Source: Planctomycetota bacterium (GTDB lineage Bacteria > Planctomycetota > Planctomycetia > Pirellulales > UBA1268). From it: a DNA stretch of 43,318 nucleotides. How positions within the stretch are numbered: the first letter of the stretch is position 1; every line of letters starts with the position of its first letter. The stretch spans positions 1 to 43,318 of the forward strand of contig QWPN01000043.1 of assembly GCA_003671185.1 (NCBI GenBank), written 5' to 3'. Shown here one piece after another: positions 25,406 through 33,916 of this stretch. The notes under the pieces are model-generated. The model had not been told where the DNA came from and did no database searches. It worked only from the letters and a program-made list of their open reading frames with translations. The translations under genes and the position numbers were made by a program.

Positions 25406-26728
25406 TCAGGGCTCGAGGAACGTGGTCTGGCAGCCGCGTTCCAACGAGCCGTCGAGTTCGGCGCCCGTGAGGATCGCAGTTGCCTTGCCGATGCCGCCGG
25501 TGGGCAGTCGGTAGGTGATTTCGAACGTCTGCTGGCCGCCTGGCGGGATTCCCTGGATCGATTCGAACGACACCCGGGCATCCTCCACCCGGACGCGGGC
25601 GGGACTCGGGTCGCCGACGATGCGGGCCTGATCGGGAAGCACCAGCACGAGATCAAGCCGGCCCGACGCCGCCGTGCCTCCGTTGCTGACGGTGCATACG
25701 AGCGTCGTGGCACCGCCGACCCGCACCGGATCGTCGAGGTCCGCCAGCGAGAGCCTCAAACCGGCCTCCGACGGCGACCGGATGCGGGGCCGCGGCGTCG
25801 TGGAGGTGACGAGCACGCAGACCTCGTCGGCCACCATCGCGCCACCCGCCAGCCCGTTGAGCACGCCGCGGATACAGGTCCGGCCGGGCGGTGAGTCGCG
25901 GAACGCGTTGGCAGGAGACTGGGCGCGGAGGTTGATCTGCCGTTTCATCTGCCCGCCGGGTTCGATAGCCGGAAGATTCCACGACACCCGCGAGGCCACC
26001 AGGCTATAGCCGTCAGACGCCTCCAGGGGGGTGAGCAAGTCATCCCAGGAGAATTGCAACGACGTCGGCCCCGACGCCACGGCACCCGTGTTCTTCACAG
26101 TGGCCAGGCACTCCACGACGCCTCCCGAGGCGGTCTCGACCGGTCCCACCAGATCGAGTTCCAGCGCCGCTGCCGCCGGCACGGTGACGGTCGTGCCAGC
26201 CGCGGGCGCGGGGACGAGCGTGGCGGGCGGAACCGGAACGGGAACCGCGAGCGGCGGCGCGGTGGTGGCGGAGGGCGGTGCCGTCCCCGGGGCCTGTCGC
26301 GGCGCGACCGCAAGTGCGGGCGTGACCTCCACGCAGTGGGTGGCGCCCCCCACGAAGACATGCGATTGATCGAGAATTTCCACGCGGTGACACTGCCGAC
26401 CGGGTTCGTCGAGCAGGAAGTCGAGCGTCAGCCGCCGTGCCGTGCCGGGGGCCAGATCGATCGTTCCCTTCTGCTCGATGGGGCTCTTCGACGCGTCGTG
26501 GTGAAAGCCGGCGTCAAAGTAGTCGATGACACGCAGCTGCTGCAGCGGCTTGCCGGACCGGTTCACCAACTCGACCTCGAACGACACCCGCTCGCCGACC
26601 TTGCCCACCAGAGGACCGGTGACCGAAACGAGCACGGGGTCTTCCGCCAGCGCCGTCGCGGCCGCGCTCACCAGCAGGGCGGCCAGGGTGGCGGGAAGAA
26701 GCGTCGAACGGGCCGAACGTTGGCTCAT
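25406..26728 (-). CDS. Exported protein with CARDB/DUF11-like beta-sandwich repeats
   Basis: 440 residues. Signal peptide TLLPATLAALLVSAAATALAEDP. Three immunoglobulin-like segments of the type seen in CARDB/DUF11 proteins: VTGPLVGKVGERVSFEVELVNRSG (about 33-56), LVGPVETASGGVVECLATVKNTG (about 190-213) and LDDPVRVGGATTLVCTVSNGG (about 325-345). A Pro/Ala/Thr-rich linker (about 137-180) separates the first two. Such domains are usually cell-surface or periplasmic adhesion modules; no enzymatic domain is present. ATG 26728 follows GAGGTG; the upstream open frame lacks a signal peptide. It lies 87 bases after phoU on the same strand and may be read through from the pst operon. Confidence 0.78.
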   Translation of the reverse strand: MSQRSARSTLLPATLAALLVSAAATALAEDPVLVSVTGPLVGKVGERVSFEVELVNRSGKPLQQLRVIDYFDAGFHHDASKSPIEQKGTIDLAPGTARRLTLDFLLDEPGRQCHRVEILDQSHVFVGGATHCVEVTPALAVAPRQAPGTAPPSATTAPPLAVPVPVPPATLVPAPAAGTTVTVPAAAALELDLVGPVETASGGVVECLATVKNTGAVASGPTSLQFSWDDLLTPLEASDGYSLVASRVSWNLPAIEPGGQMKRQINLRAQSPANAFRDSPPGRTCIRGVLNGLAGGAMVADEVCVLVTSTTPRPRIRSPSEAGLRLSLADLDDPVRVGGATTLVCTVSNGGTAASGRLDLVLVLPDQARIVGDPSPARVRVEDARVSFESIQGIPPGGQQTFEITYRLPTGGIGKATAILTGAELDGSLERGCQTTFLEP

Positions 26729-26815
26729 GGAATCACCTCGTGGGTATCCCGGCAGGTGCTGCCCCCCGGAAAAGCGGCCCTCAGAGGCTACCATGGGGCC
26801 GCCGTGGCCGTGAAG

Positions 26816-27475
26816 TCAACTCTCGGCCCGATGGCGGACGATGTCGCCCTCCACCATGTACATCACGTCCTCGGCGATGTTGGTCGCCATGTCGGCGATC
26901 CGCTCGATGTGCTTCGACACCGAATTGATCCGCAGCAGGTTCTCCACGCTGTCAGGATCGTCCTTGATGGCCTGCATCACCCGGCGCTGCACCCTCTGGC
27001 GGGCGTCGTCGACCACGTCGTCCTCCTCGCGGACCTGACGGGCCAGTGCGGGATCACGCTTCACGACGGCGTCCAGACACTCCTTCACCATCTCCTGGGC
27101 CTGCATGGCCATGGTGCGGATTTCCGGCGGCAGTTCGTTGGGCTTGCTGCCTGCGAGTTGCGTCACCCGTTTGGCGATGTTCTTGGCGAGGTCTCCCATG
27201 CGTTCCAGGTCGTTGTTGATCTTGAGCACGGCCACCACGAAGCGCAGATCCGTGGCCACCGGCTGATAGAGCGCCAGGATCTTCAGGCACTCCTCTTCGA
27301 CCTCCACTTCCATGCGGTCGATCTCGTCGTCGTTGGCCATCACCCGCCGGGCGAGGACCAGATCGCGATTGATGAGGGCCGTGATCGACTTGGAGATCGC
27401 CTCCTCCACCAGCGTCCCCACCCGCAGGATGCGCTCCTTGAGGCCCTCGATCTGACGTTCGATGTGCCTGGTCAT
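26816..27475 (-). CDS. phoU: Phosphate-uptake regulatory protein PhoU
   Basis: 219 residues, typical length. Two tandem three-helix PhoU domains, each with the metal-binding E/DxxxD pattern (ANDDEIDRMEVEVEEECLKIL...DLRFVVAVLKINNDLERMGDLAKNIAKR; and VDDARQRVQRRVMQ...SKHIERIADMATNIAEDVMYM). It restrains Pst-dependent phosphate import and signalling to PhoR in other bacteria. The ATG at 27475 (MTRHIERQIEGLK) matches the family N-terminus; the long upstream frame overlaps pstB and is a shadow. Last gene of pstSCAB-phoU, 11 bases after pstB. Confidence 0.96.
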   Translation of the reverse strand: MTRHIERQIEGLKERILRVGTLVEEAISKSITALINRDLVLARRVMANDDEIDRMEVEVEEECLKILALYQPVATDLRFVVAVLKINNDLERMGDLAKNIAKRVTQLAGSKPNELPPEIRTMAMQAQEMVKECLDAVVKRDPALARQVREEDDVVDDARQRVQRRVMQAIKDDPDSVENLLRINSVSKHIERIADMATNIAEDVMYMVEGDIVRHRAES

Positions 27476-27486
27476 GGTCGCCCCGT

Positions 27487-28380
27487 TCAGCCGAAGCGGC
27501 CGGTGACGTAGGACTCCGTCTCGCGCAGGATCGGCTTGGTGAAGATGTCGGTGGTTGGTCCGTACTCGATGAGCCGGCCCAGGTACATGAAGGCCGTGTA
27601 GTCGCTGGTGCGGCTGGCCTGCTGCATGTTGTGCGTGACGATGAGCACCGAGTAGCGGCCGCGCAGTTCCTGGATCAGGTCCTCGACCTTGCCGGTGGCG
27701 ATCGGATCGAGCGCCGAGCACGGTTCGTCGAGCAGCAGCACCTCCGGTTCCGCGGCGATGGCCCGGGCGATGCAGAGCCGCTGCTGCTGGCCACCCGACA
27801 GCCCCAGGGCACTGTCCTGGAGTCGGTCCTTGACCTCGTCCCAGAGCGCCGCCCCGCGCAGGCTCGCCTCGCACACCTCGTCAAGCACGCCCCGGTTCCG
27901 CTCGCCATCGATGCGCAACGAGTAGACCACGTTCTCGTAGATGCTCATGGGAAATGGGTTCGGCTTCTGGAACACCATTCCCATGCGCTTTCGCAGATCG
28001 ATCACGTCCATGCGCGGATCGTAGATCGAGTCGCCGTTGAGCCTCATGTCGCCGGTGATGCGCACGCTCTGCACGAGGTCGTTGAGGCGGTTCACACTAC
28101 GCAGCAGCGTCGACTTGCCGCAGCCGCTCGGCCCCACGAGGGCCGTGACCTTGTGGAGCGGGATCGGCATGGTAATGCGGTGCAGGGCCTGCTTCGCCCC
28201 ATACCAGAGATTGAAGCGGTCGACCTCCAGCACCGGCGGCTCCTGGAGCACGGCGTCGTGCACCTCGGAGTCGACCTCGCGGCCGGCCGCCACGGCCTGC
28301 AACCGGTCCGTGGGAGAAGCATCCGCAGTGCCGCCTGCCTCCGGCGTCATGTCCCGCTTCTGGCTGTCCGCCACCTGCAT
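27487..28380 (-). CDS. pstB: Phosphate ABC transporter ATP-binding protein
   Basis: 297 residues. Walker [11 protein letters not shown]-loop [15 protein letters not shown], signature [14 protein letters not shown], Walker [14 protein letters not shown] and the H-loop VTHNMQQA; the FQKPNPFP and EPCSALDPI strings are diagnostic of PstB. It hydrolyses ATP to drive phosphate import through PstC/PstA. The N-terminal ~48 residues precede the ATPase domain and are longer than in E. coli PstB. GGAGGAC lies 8 bases before ATG 28380, supporting that start over the internal ATG at 28350. Confidence 0.97.
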   Translation of the reverse strand: MQVADSQKRDMTPEAGGTADASPTDRLQAVAAGREVDSEVHDAVLQEPPVLEVDRFNLWYGAKQALHRITMPIPLHKVTALVGPSGCGKSTLLRSVNRLNDLVQSVRITGDMRLNGDSIYDPRMDVIDLRKRMGMVFQKPNPFPMSIYENVVYSLRIDGERNRGVLDEVCEASLRGAALWDEVKDRLQDSALGLSGGQQQRLCIARAIAAEPEVLLLDEPCSALDPIATGKVEDLIQELRGRYSVLIVTHNMQQASRTSDYTAFMYLGRLIEYGPTTDIFTKPILRETESYVTGRFG

Positions 28381-28436
28381 GATCGCCGTCCTCCGCGAGG
28401 GGTCATCCGACCCGGTGTCATCCTACCCAAGGCTCG

Positions 28437-30119
28437 TCAAAACTGCTGCGAGACGTATCGGCGCCGCAGCCGTGAGCGGACCCAGATGGCGGCCACGTTG
28501 AGCAGGGCGATGATCGCCACCAGCAGGAACGTGATCGTGAACACCATCGGCCGGGCCGCCTGGCTGTCGGGACTCTGGAACCCGACGTCGTAGATCAGGT
28601 AGGCCAGGTGCATGAACTCGCGCTCGGGGTGGACGAACGGGAACGTGCCGTCCACAGGCAGGTCGAGTGCCAGTTTCTTCACGCCCACGAGCATCAGTGG
28701 CGCCACCTCGCCGGCGCCGCGGGCCATGGCCAGGATCAGCCCGGTCATGATGCCCGGCAGCGCGCGGGGCAGCACGATGCGGCGGATCGTCTGCCACTTG
28801 CCGGCACCGCACGCGTAGGACCCCTCACGCATCGAGTTGGGCACCGCGGACAACGCCTCCTCCGTGGCCACGATCACGACCGGGAGTGTGAGCAGTGCCA
28901 GCGTCAGCGACGCCCAGAGCAGCCCACCCGTTCCGAACGTGGGCTGTCCGTCGGCCACCAGGCTGGCCTTGAAAAACAGTTCGTCGATCCCCGCACCCAG
29001 GCCGTAGCAGAAAAATCCCAGCCCGAAGGCGCCGTACACGATGCTGGGCACACCGGCCAGGTTGTTGATCGCCACGCGCACGGCGGTGGTGACCGGGCCG
29101 CGGGAGGCGTACTCCCGCAGGTACAGCGCCGCCAACACGCCGAACGGCGCCACCAGCAGGGCCATCATCAACGTCATCACCACGGTGCCCCAGATGGCCG
29201 GGAACACGCCGCCGGCGCTGTTGGCCTCGCGAGGGTCGTCGGCGAGGAACTCCGCCCAGCGCGAGGCATAGACGCCGAGCCGACCGGCCACTGAAAGCCG
29301 GTTCGGCTGCCAGCCGCGCACCACGGCGTCCATCGGGACCGCCGTGACAGCGCCGGAGGCGGTCTCGAATTCGATGCCCCAGCCGGCATTGCGCTCCCGC
29401 AGGGCCGCGGTCCGCTCGTCGAGCTTCTTTTCCTCGGCGGTCACGCGGGCCACGACCTGTCCCGCGGATTCGGCGGCGGCCGCCTCCTGCGGGCTGCCTG
29501 CGCCGGAGTCCAGCCCGGCCCTCACCACGGCCAGTCGGGCGGCCCGCAGTTCCCGCTGCAGCGTGCCGCGCTCGACCTTGTCGATGTGTCGCACCTCGTG
29601 CAGCCGCCGGCGCGCGGCCGGATGCTCCCGGCAGAAGGCCTCCCAGGTCGCGGCCGGCCCCTCCGCCACCACTTCGGCACCGTGCAGCAACCGCCTGGGA
29701 AATCCGTGCAGGCGGCCCCCTTCCATCCGTTCCACGACGGTCGCCCACTCCGGCCGGCTCGTGTCCGCGATGGCGGAGTCGTCGATCCACTCCGAGTGGG
29801 TACCGGTGGCGGCGAAGTCACCACTGCGCAGCAGCCGGCGCGCCGGCCGGCCCGCCACCTCGCCGCGCGGTGCCATGCCCGCTTCGCGCTGCGTCACCTC
29901 ACCGAGCACGCGGCGACCGTCGGCCAGGTGCACGAGTTCCAGCGGCACCGGCCAGAACGTGGCGGCGCCGCGAACGGCGATGAAGGCCAGCAGGCCGACG
30001 ATCATCACGATCGTCAGCGCCAGCGAGCCGGCAGTGATCCACACCCAGGGCTCGCCGTGGGCGGCCAGCGTCGCGTGGGCTGACCGGCGCCGGCGTTGGC
30101 GGGGGCGTTCAGAGCTCAT
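28437..30119 (-). CDS. pstA: Phosphate ABC transporter permease PstA with large extracytoplasmic insertion
   Basis: 560 residues, about twice E. coli PstA. After a basic cytoplasmic start and TM1 (about 26-50), residues about 55-298 form a large soluble domain with a charged helical, probably coiled-coil section (ERGTLQRELRAARLAVVRAG...VTAEEKKLDERTAALRERN). The permease core (about 300-555) is standard, with GVFPAIWGTVVMTLMMALLVAPFG, the EAA loop GAGKWQTIRRIVLPRALPGIMTGLILAMARGAGE and four to five more helices. Enlarged PstA proteins occur in some lineages (for example with a DUF3333-type N-terminal region). ATG 30119 overlaps the pstC stop by 11 bases, showing tight coupling. Confidence 0.93.
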   Translation of the reverse strand: MSSERPRQRRRRSAHATLAAHGEPWVWITAGSLALTIVMIVGLLAFIAVRGAATFWPVPLELVHLADGRRVLGEVTQREAGMAPRGEVAGRPARRLLRSGDFAATGTHSEWIDDSAIADTSRPEWATVVERMEGGRLHGFPRRLLHGAEVVAEGPAATWEAFCREHPAARRRLHEVRHIDKVERGTLQRELRAARLAVVRAGLDSGAGSPQEAAAAESAGQVVARVTAEEKKLDERTAALRERNAGWGIEFETASGAVTAVPMDAVVRGWQPNRLSVAGRLGVYASRWAEFLADDPREANSAGGVFPAIWGTVVMTLMMALLVAPFGVLAALYLREYASRGPVTTAVRVAINNLAGVPSIVYGAFGLGFFCYGLGAGIDELFFKASLVADGQPTFGTGGLLWASLTLALLTLPVVIVATEEALSAVPNSMREGSYACGAGKWQTIRRIVLPRALPGIMTGLILAMARGAGEVAPLMLVGVKKLALDLPVDGTFPFVHPEREFMHLAYLIYDVGFQSPDSQAARPMVFTITFLLVAIIALLNVAAIWVRSRLRRRYVSQQF

Positions 30120-32724
30120 GTGCCCGCCTCCGAAACCGCTGCCTGACCAGTTCGGCGACCGTGTTGACCACGAACGTGATCGCGAACAGTGCCAAGGCCG
30201 CCAGGAACAGCACGCGGTAGTGCGCGGAGCCACGGGCGGCCTCGGGCAGTTCCGTGGCGATCGCGGCCGACAGGGTCTGGAATCCGTTGAACAGGTTCCA
30301 GCCGATGAGTGGCGTGTTGCCGGCGGCCATGAGCACGATCATCGTCTCGCCGACGGCGCGACCGAGCCCGATCATCACCGCCGAGAACAGGCCGCTGGCC
30401 GCCGAAGGGATGATGACCCGCACCGCGGTCTGCCAGGGCGTGGCTCCCGCGCCCAGCGAGGCGCTGCGCAGGTGTTCCGGAACGCTCGACAAGGCGTCGT
30501 CGGCGATCGTGAACACCAGGGGAATGATCGCGAAGCTCATGCCCACCGCCACGACGAGGGCGTTGCGCTGCACGTACGTGCCGAACAGACCGCCCCGGGT
30601 GTCGAGCCGCAGCGCGTCGAAGAACAGGGCGGCCGCTGCCGCCAGCGCCAGCGCCGCGATCACACCCAGGAGGAACACACCCAGCGACGCCAGCGACGCC
30701 TGCCGCTCGCTCCAGTTGCCGCTGGAGCGGCGCAGCCAGGGATTGACCAGCCGGCCCACCACGGCCGTCGCCACCACAGCGGCCAGCGGCAGCGCCGCCA
30801 GCATCCAGCCACCGAAACCACTGCCTCCCCGGCCATCGAGCCAGTCACGGACGTCCCCCTGGAACAGCATTCGCTCCATCCAGGGCGCCACCAGCCGGGC
30901 CACGACGATCCCCAGGGGCAGGGCCACGAACCCCACGACCGGCAGCCGCCAAGGGGCCAACCGGCCGCGCCACCCGGCTGGCTGCAACTGCCACAGATGC
31001 GCCGCGAACAGCACCGCCAGCGGCACGGAAAACAGCCCGGCGATCACCGGCATCAACGCCTCCTCCAGCAGGGGCGCGAACACCAGTCCAGCGATGAAGC
31101 CCAGCACGACGCTGGGCAGGCTGGCCATCATCTCGATCGTGGGCTTGATCCGCGCTCTCCAGGCGGGGTGCATGAACTGGCTGGCGTAGATCGCGGCCAG
31201 CAGGGCGATCGGCGTGGCGAAGAGCATCGAATACACGGTGGCCTTGATCGTGCCGAAGATCAGCGGCACGAGGCCGAACTTCGACTCGAAGGCCTCGTGG
31301 CCGGTCGTCTCCCAGGCGTGCACCGGCCCGGGATAGTTCTCGTACCACATCGGCCGCAGCAGCGTGCCGAAGGAGACCTCCGGGTAGCCGGTGTCGATCG
31401 ACCAGGCCGCCAGCCCGTGGACACCGGCGGCCAGCAGCCGGTTCTCCCGCGGCGCGATGCAGAGCACCGCCGGCGGCTCGGGGGCCGACCCGCGTGCCTC
31501 GGCGTCATGTTCATTCGCCTGCACCGTGAGCGGCGCCGCGCCCGTGGTCGAGTGCAGCAGCCGCACGGTGCCGTCGGCTCCGCCCACGGCGAACAGCCGT
31601 GATCGCGGCGACGCGGCGATCGCCGTCACTGCCGGAGCCTCTCGGCCGCCAGGAAATGTCCGCGCCACCGTCATGCGCAGGCCGTCGGCCGCCGCCGCAT
31701 CGGGAGAGCGCGCCGCGAACACGATGCTCACGTCACCGCTGCTGTCGGCAACGGCGAAGGCGGCTCCGCCGAACAGCCTCTCCAGCGCTGTCACATGCGT
31801 GGCTCCCGGGGCCACGTCGAAGGTCTCCATCGCCAGCGGTGCCGCCACGTCGCGGATCAGGTAGCGGCGGGCCGCCCCGTCCGCGGCCACCAGCAGCATC
31901 TGGTCGCCGAGGTCGGAGACCCGCACGAAGCGCGGTGTGAAGCCCTCGGTTGGCTCGATGGTGGCTCCCATCGCCACCCGTGTCGTCTTGCCCGTGAGCA
32001 TGTTGCGCTTCGACGTGGCGGTTTCCAGCCGCACCCGGCCGCCGTCGTCAATGGCGGCCACGAGCGGCCCACCGGCCAGTGGCGTGACGTCGACATCGAT
32101 GATCCGACCAGGCAGCGGCTCCGCGGCGGGGCCGTCGAACTCGGTCACCAGCCGCAGCCGGGCGAACTGGCCGCCCGCGGCCCGGACGACGATGCCCTCC
32201 CCGAACCGGACGGCCTCGCCTGGTCCCGGTGCGGCGACCTCGGCCGGCAGATCGCCCGCCGCCAGGAACGCCGACTCCAGACCGATTCGCCCGGTGCTGA
32301 AGGAGCCATCCTCCCGGCCCACGGCCGCCAGCATGCCCACGGGCAGCACGCGAACGACCGTCGCATCCTCCAACCCGCCCTCGGCCGCCGACCGTTGCTG
32401 AAGCGTCATGCCGTCGCCCAGCCCAACGACGCGCACGCCCTGCGAACCGCCATCGAGCAACCAGGCCACGGTGCCCGATTCGTCGATGCCCGCGGCGGCG
32501 ACGCTGCGCCCGTCGAGGGCTGCCACGCGGCCAGGGCCGGCGATCGCCGAGCGGAACAGTGGCAGCGTCACCGCCAGCAGGAACACGCCCACGAGCAGCA
32601 CGGCCACGATCGTGCCGATGCCGCCCATGGTGATCAGCAGCCACGCCAGACGATCACCCGCCCGCACCCAGGGATCTGTCGAACGGCGCCGGGCACGACC
32701 TGTGAACGTGGCCTTGGCCTGCAT
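30109..32724 (-). CDS. pstC: Phosphate ABC transporter permease PstC with large beta-rich (propeller-like) insertion
   Basis: 871 residues against roughly 320 for E. coli PstC. TM1 (about 28-56) is followed by a ~410-residue soluble region (about 65-475) of repeated short strands, including WD-repeat-like SRLFAVGGADGTVRLLHSTTG and NRLLAAGVHGLAAWSIDTG, suggesting a beta-propeller on the periplasmic side. The permease core starts at GLVPLIFGTIKATVYSMLFATP (about 480), has TIEMMASLPSVVLGFIAGLV, a second hydrophilic insertion (about 600-690) and the EAA loop GAGATPWQTAVRVIIPSAASGLFSAVMIGLGRAVGET. Similar oversized PstC proteins are known in some bacteria. Overlaps pstA by 11 bases; 51 bases after pstS. 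Confidence 0.93.
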   Translation of the reverse strand: MQAKATFTGRARRRSTDPWVRAGDRLAWLLITMGGIGTIVAVLLVGVFLLAVTLPLFRSAIAGPGRVAALDGRSVAAAGIDESGTVAWLLDGGSQGVRVVGLGDGMTLQQRSAAEGGLEDATVVRVLPVGMLAAVGREDGSFSTGRIGLESAFLAAGDLPAEVAAPGPGEAVRFGEGIVVRAAGGQFARLRLVTEFDGPAAEPLPGRIIDVDVTPLAGGPLVAAIDDGGRVRLETATSKRNMLTGKTTRVAMGATIEPTEGFTPRFVRVSDLGDQMLLVAADGAARRYLIRDVAAPLAMETFDVAPGATHVTALERLFGGAAFAVADSSGDVSIVFAARSPDAAAADGLRMTVARTFPGGREAPAVTAIAASPRSRLFAVGGADGTVRLLHSTTGAAPLTVQANEHDAEARGSAPEPPAVLCIAPRENRLLAAGVHGLAAWSIDTGYPEVSFGTLLRPMWYENYPGPVHAWETTGHEAFESKFGLVPLIFGTIKATVYSMLFATPIALLAAIYASQFMHPAWRARIKPTIEMMASLPSVVLGFIAGLVFAPLLEEALMPVIAGLFSVPLAVLFAAHLWQLQPAGWRGRLAPWRLPVVGFVALPLGIVVARLVAPWMERMLFQGDVRDWLDGRGGSGFGGWMLAALPLAAVVATAVVGRLVNPWLRRSSGNWSERQASLASLGVFLLGVIAALALAAAAALFFDALRLDTRGGLFGTYVQRNALVVAVGMSFAIIPLVFTIADDALSSVPEHLRSASLGAGATPWQTAVRVIIPSAASGLFSAVMIGLGRAVGETMIVLMAAGNTPLIGWNLFNGFQTLSAAIATELPEAARGSAHYRVLFLAALALFAITFVVNTVAELVRQRFRRRAHEL

Positions 32725-32775
32725 GAGTCGAGCCGCCGGAGTGTGTGGACGGGGGCGAGCCCCGCCGGCCGCGTA

Positions 32776-33777
32776 TCAGGGAGACTTGATGCCCACGGAC
32801 TCCAGCGACTGGACGGCGACGGCCCAGGTCAAAGGGAGATAACCGTCCTTCTTCACGTCGGCCTGCCCCTGCGCGCTGAGCACGTACCGGAGAAACTCAC
32901 GCCGCAGTGGGTCGAGTTCGGTGCCCGGCTTGTGGTTCACGCTCAGGTACAGGAACCGGGCCAGCGGGTAGTCGCCGGCGTAGGCGGCCGCCGCCTTCGG
33001 GGCCACGGCTGCCTCTCCCGTCTTGGCCGCCAGCGGCACGGCCCGGACATCGGCGGTCGCGTAGCCGATGCCGCTGTAGCCGATGCCAAACCGGTCACTT
33101 CCCACCGCCTGCACGACGGCCGAACTGCCGGGCTGTTCCTTGACGGTCGTCTTGAAATCCCCCTTAAAGAGGGCGAACTCCTTGAAGTAGCCATAGGTGC
33201 CGCTGGTGGCATTGCGGCCGTACAGACTGATCGGCTTGTCCTTCCACTCGCCATCCAGGCCGAGGTCGCCCCAGGTGCGGATGTCGGCCTTCGCCCCGCC
33301 CGTGCGGTTCTTGGAGAAGATGGCGTCGACCTCCTGGAGCGAGAGCGACTTGAGCGGATTGTCGCGGTGCACGAACACCGCCAGCATGTCGATCGCCACC
33401 GGCACGACCGTGGGCGCATATCCGTGCTTTGTCTTGAAGGTGTCGATCTCCGACGGCTTCCAGTCGCGGCTCATCGGCCCGAACGTGGACGTGCCCTCGG
33501 TGAGCGCGGGTGGCGCCGACGCCGAACCTTTGCCTTCGATGCCCTCGCGAACGCTGGGATAGATCTTCTTGAAGCCCTCGGCCCAGAGGGCGACGAGGTT
33601 GTTCATGGTGTCGGAACCCACACACTTGATGGATCCGGCGACCTCGCCCGCCGAGCGGGCATACTCGGGCAATTTCATGGCCTCGTCGTCGACCGCCCGG
33701 GCCGGCAGCGCCGACTGCAGCAGGCACACCGCCACGACCAGGACAGACCAGCGGCACGGCGGGCATCCGAACGGCAT
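32776..33777 (-). CDS. pstS: Phosphate ABC transporter substrate-binding protein
   Basis: 333 residues. Signal peptide WSVLVVAVCLLQSALPARA, then a type II periplasmic binding protein with the phosphate-contacting loops VGSDTMNNLV (near the mature N-terminus), GTSTFGPMSRDW and RNATSGTYGYFKEF, which match the PstS pattern of serine/threonine-rich loops binding HPO4. It captures phosphate outside the inner membrane and delivers it to PstC/PstA. ATG 33777 follows AGGGAG by 8 bases. First gene of pstSCAB-phoU. No phoR/phoB is in the window; regulation by a PhoB-like protein is suggested by an 11-base-period repeat upstream. Confidence 0.95.
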   Translation of the reverse strand: MPFGCPPCRWSVLVVAVCLLQSALPARAVDDEAMKLPEYARSAGEVAGSIKCVGSDTMNNLVALWAEGFKKIYPSVREGIEGKGSASAPPALTEGTSTFGPMSRDWKPSEIDTFKTKHGYAPTVVPVAIDMLAVFVHRDNPLKSLSLQEVDAIFSKNRTGGAKADIRTWGDLGLDGEWKDKPISLYGRNATSGTYGYFKEFALFKGDFKTTVKEQPGSSAVVQAVGSDRFGIGYSGIGYATADVRAVPLAAKTGEAAVAPKAAAAYAGDYPLARFLYLSVNHKPGTELDPLRREFLRYVLSAQGQADVKKDGYLPLTWAVAVQSLESVGIKSP

Positions 33778-33865
33778 GTGATGACTCCCTGTGGCGAAAG
33801 GCGGCGACACTCCCGCGCGGGCGGTTCGAGGCCCGCCGACGAGGTCAGTGGTGTAGCCACCGATT

Positions 33866-33883
33866 GTGAGCGCTTCGTGAGAA
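33866..33883 (-). promoter_or_regulatory. Pho-box-like direct repeat upstream of pstS
   Basis: On the minus strand the sequence reads TTCTCAC-GAAG-CGCTCAC: two 7-base half-sites spaced by 4 bases (11-base period). Each matches the E. coli Pho half-site CTGTCAC at 5 of 7 positions. It lies about 90 bases upstream of the pstS start, a sensible position for a PhoB-type activator. Confidence 0.35.
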
Positions 33884-33916
33884 GCCGCCAGCGGCGGCCG
33901 TGGAGGGCCTGATTTT

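Noticed and set aside
33818-33841. GGTTCGAGGCCCGCC resembling a tRNA T-arm
   Set aside because: No matching acceptor, D-arm or anticodon arm could be placed around it.
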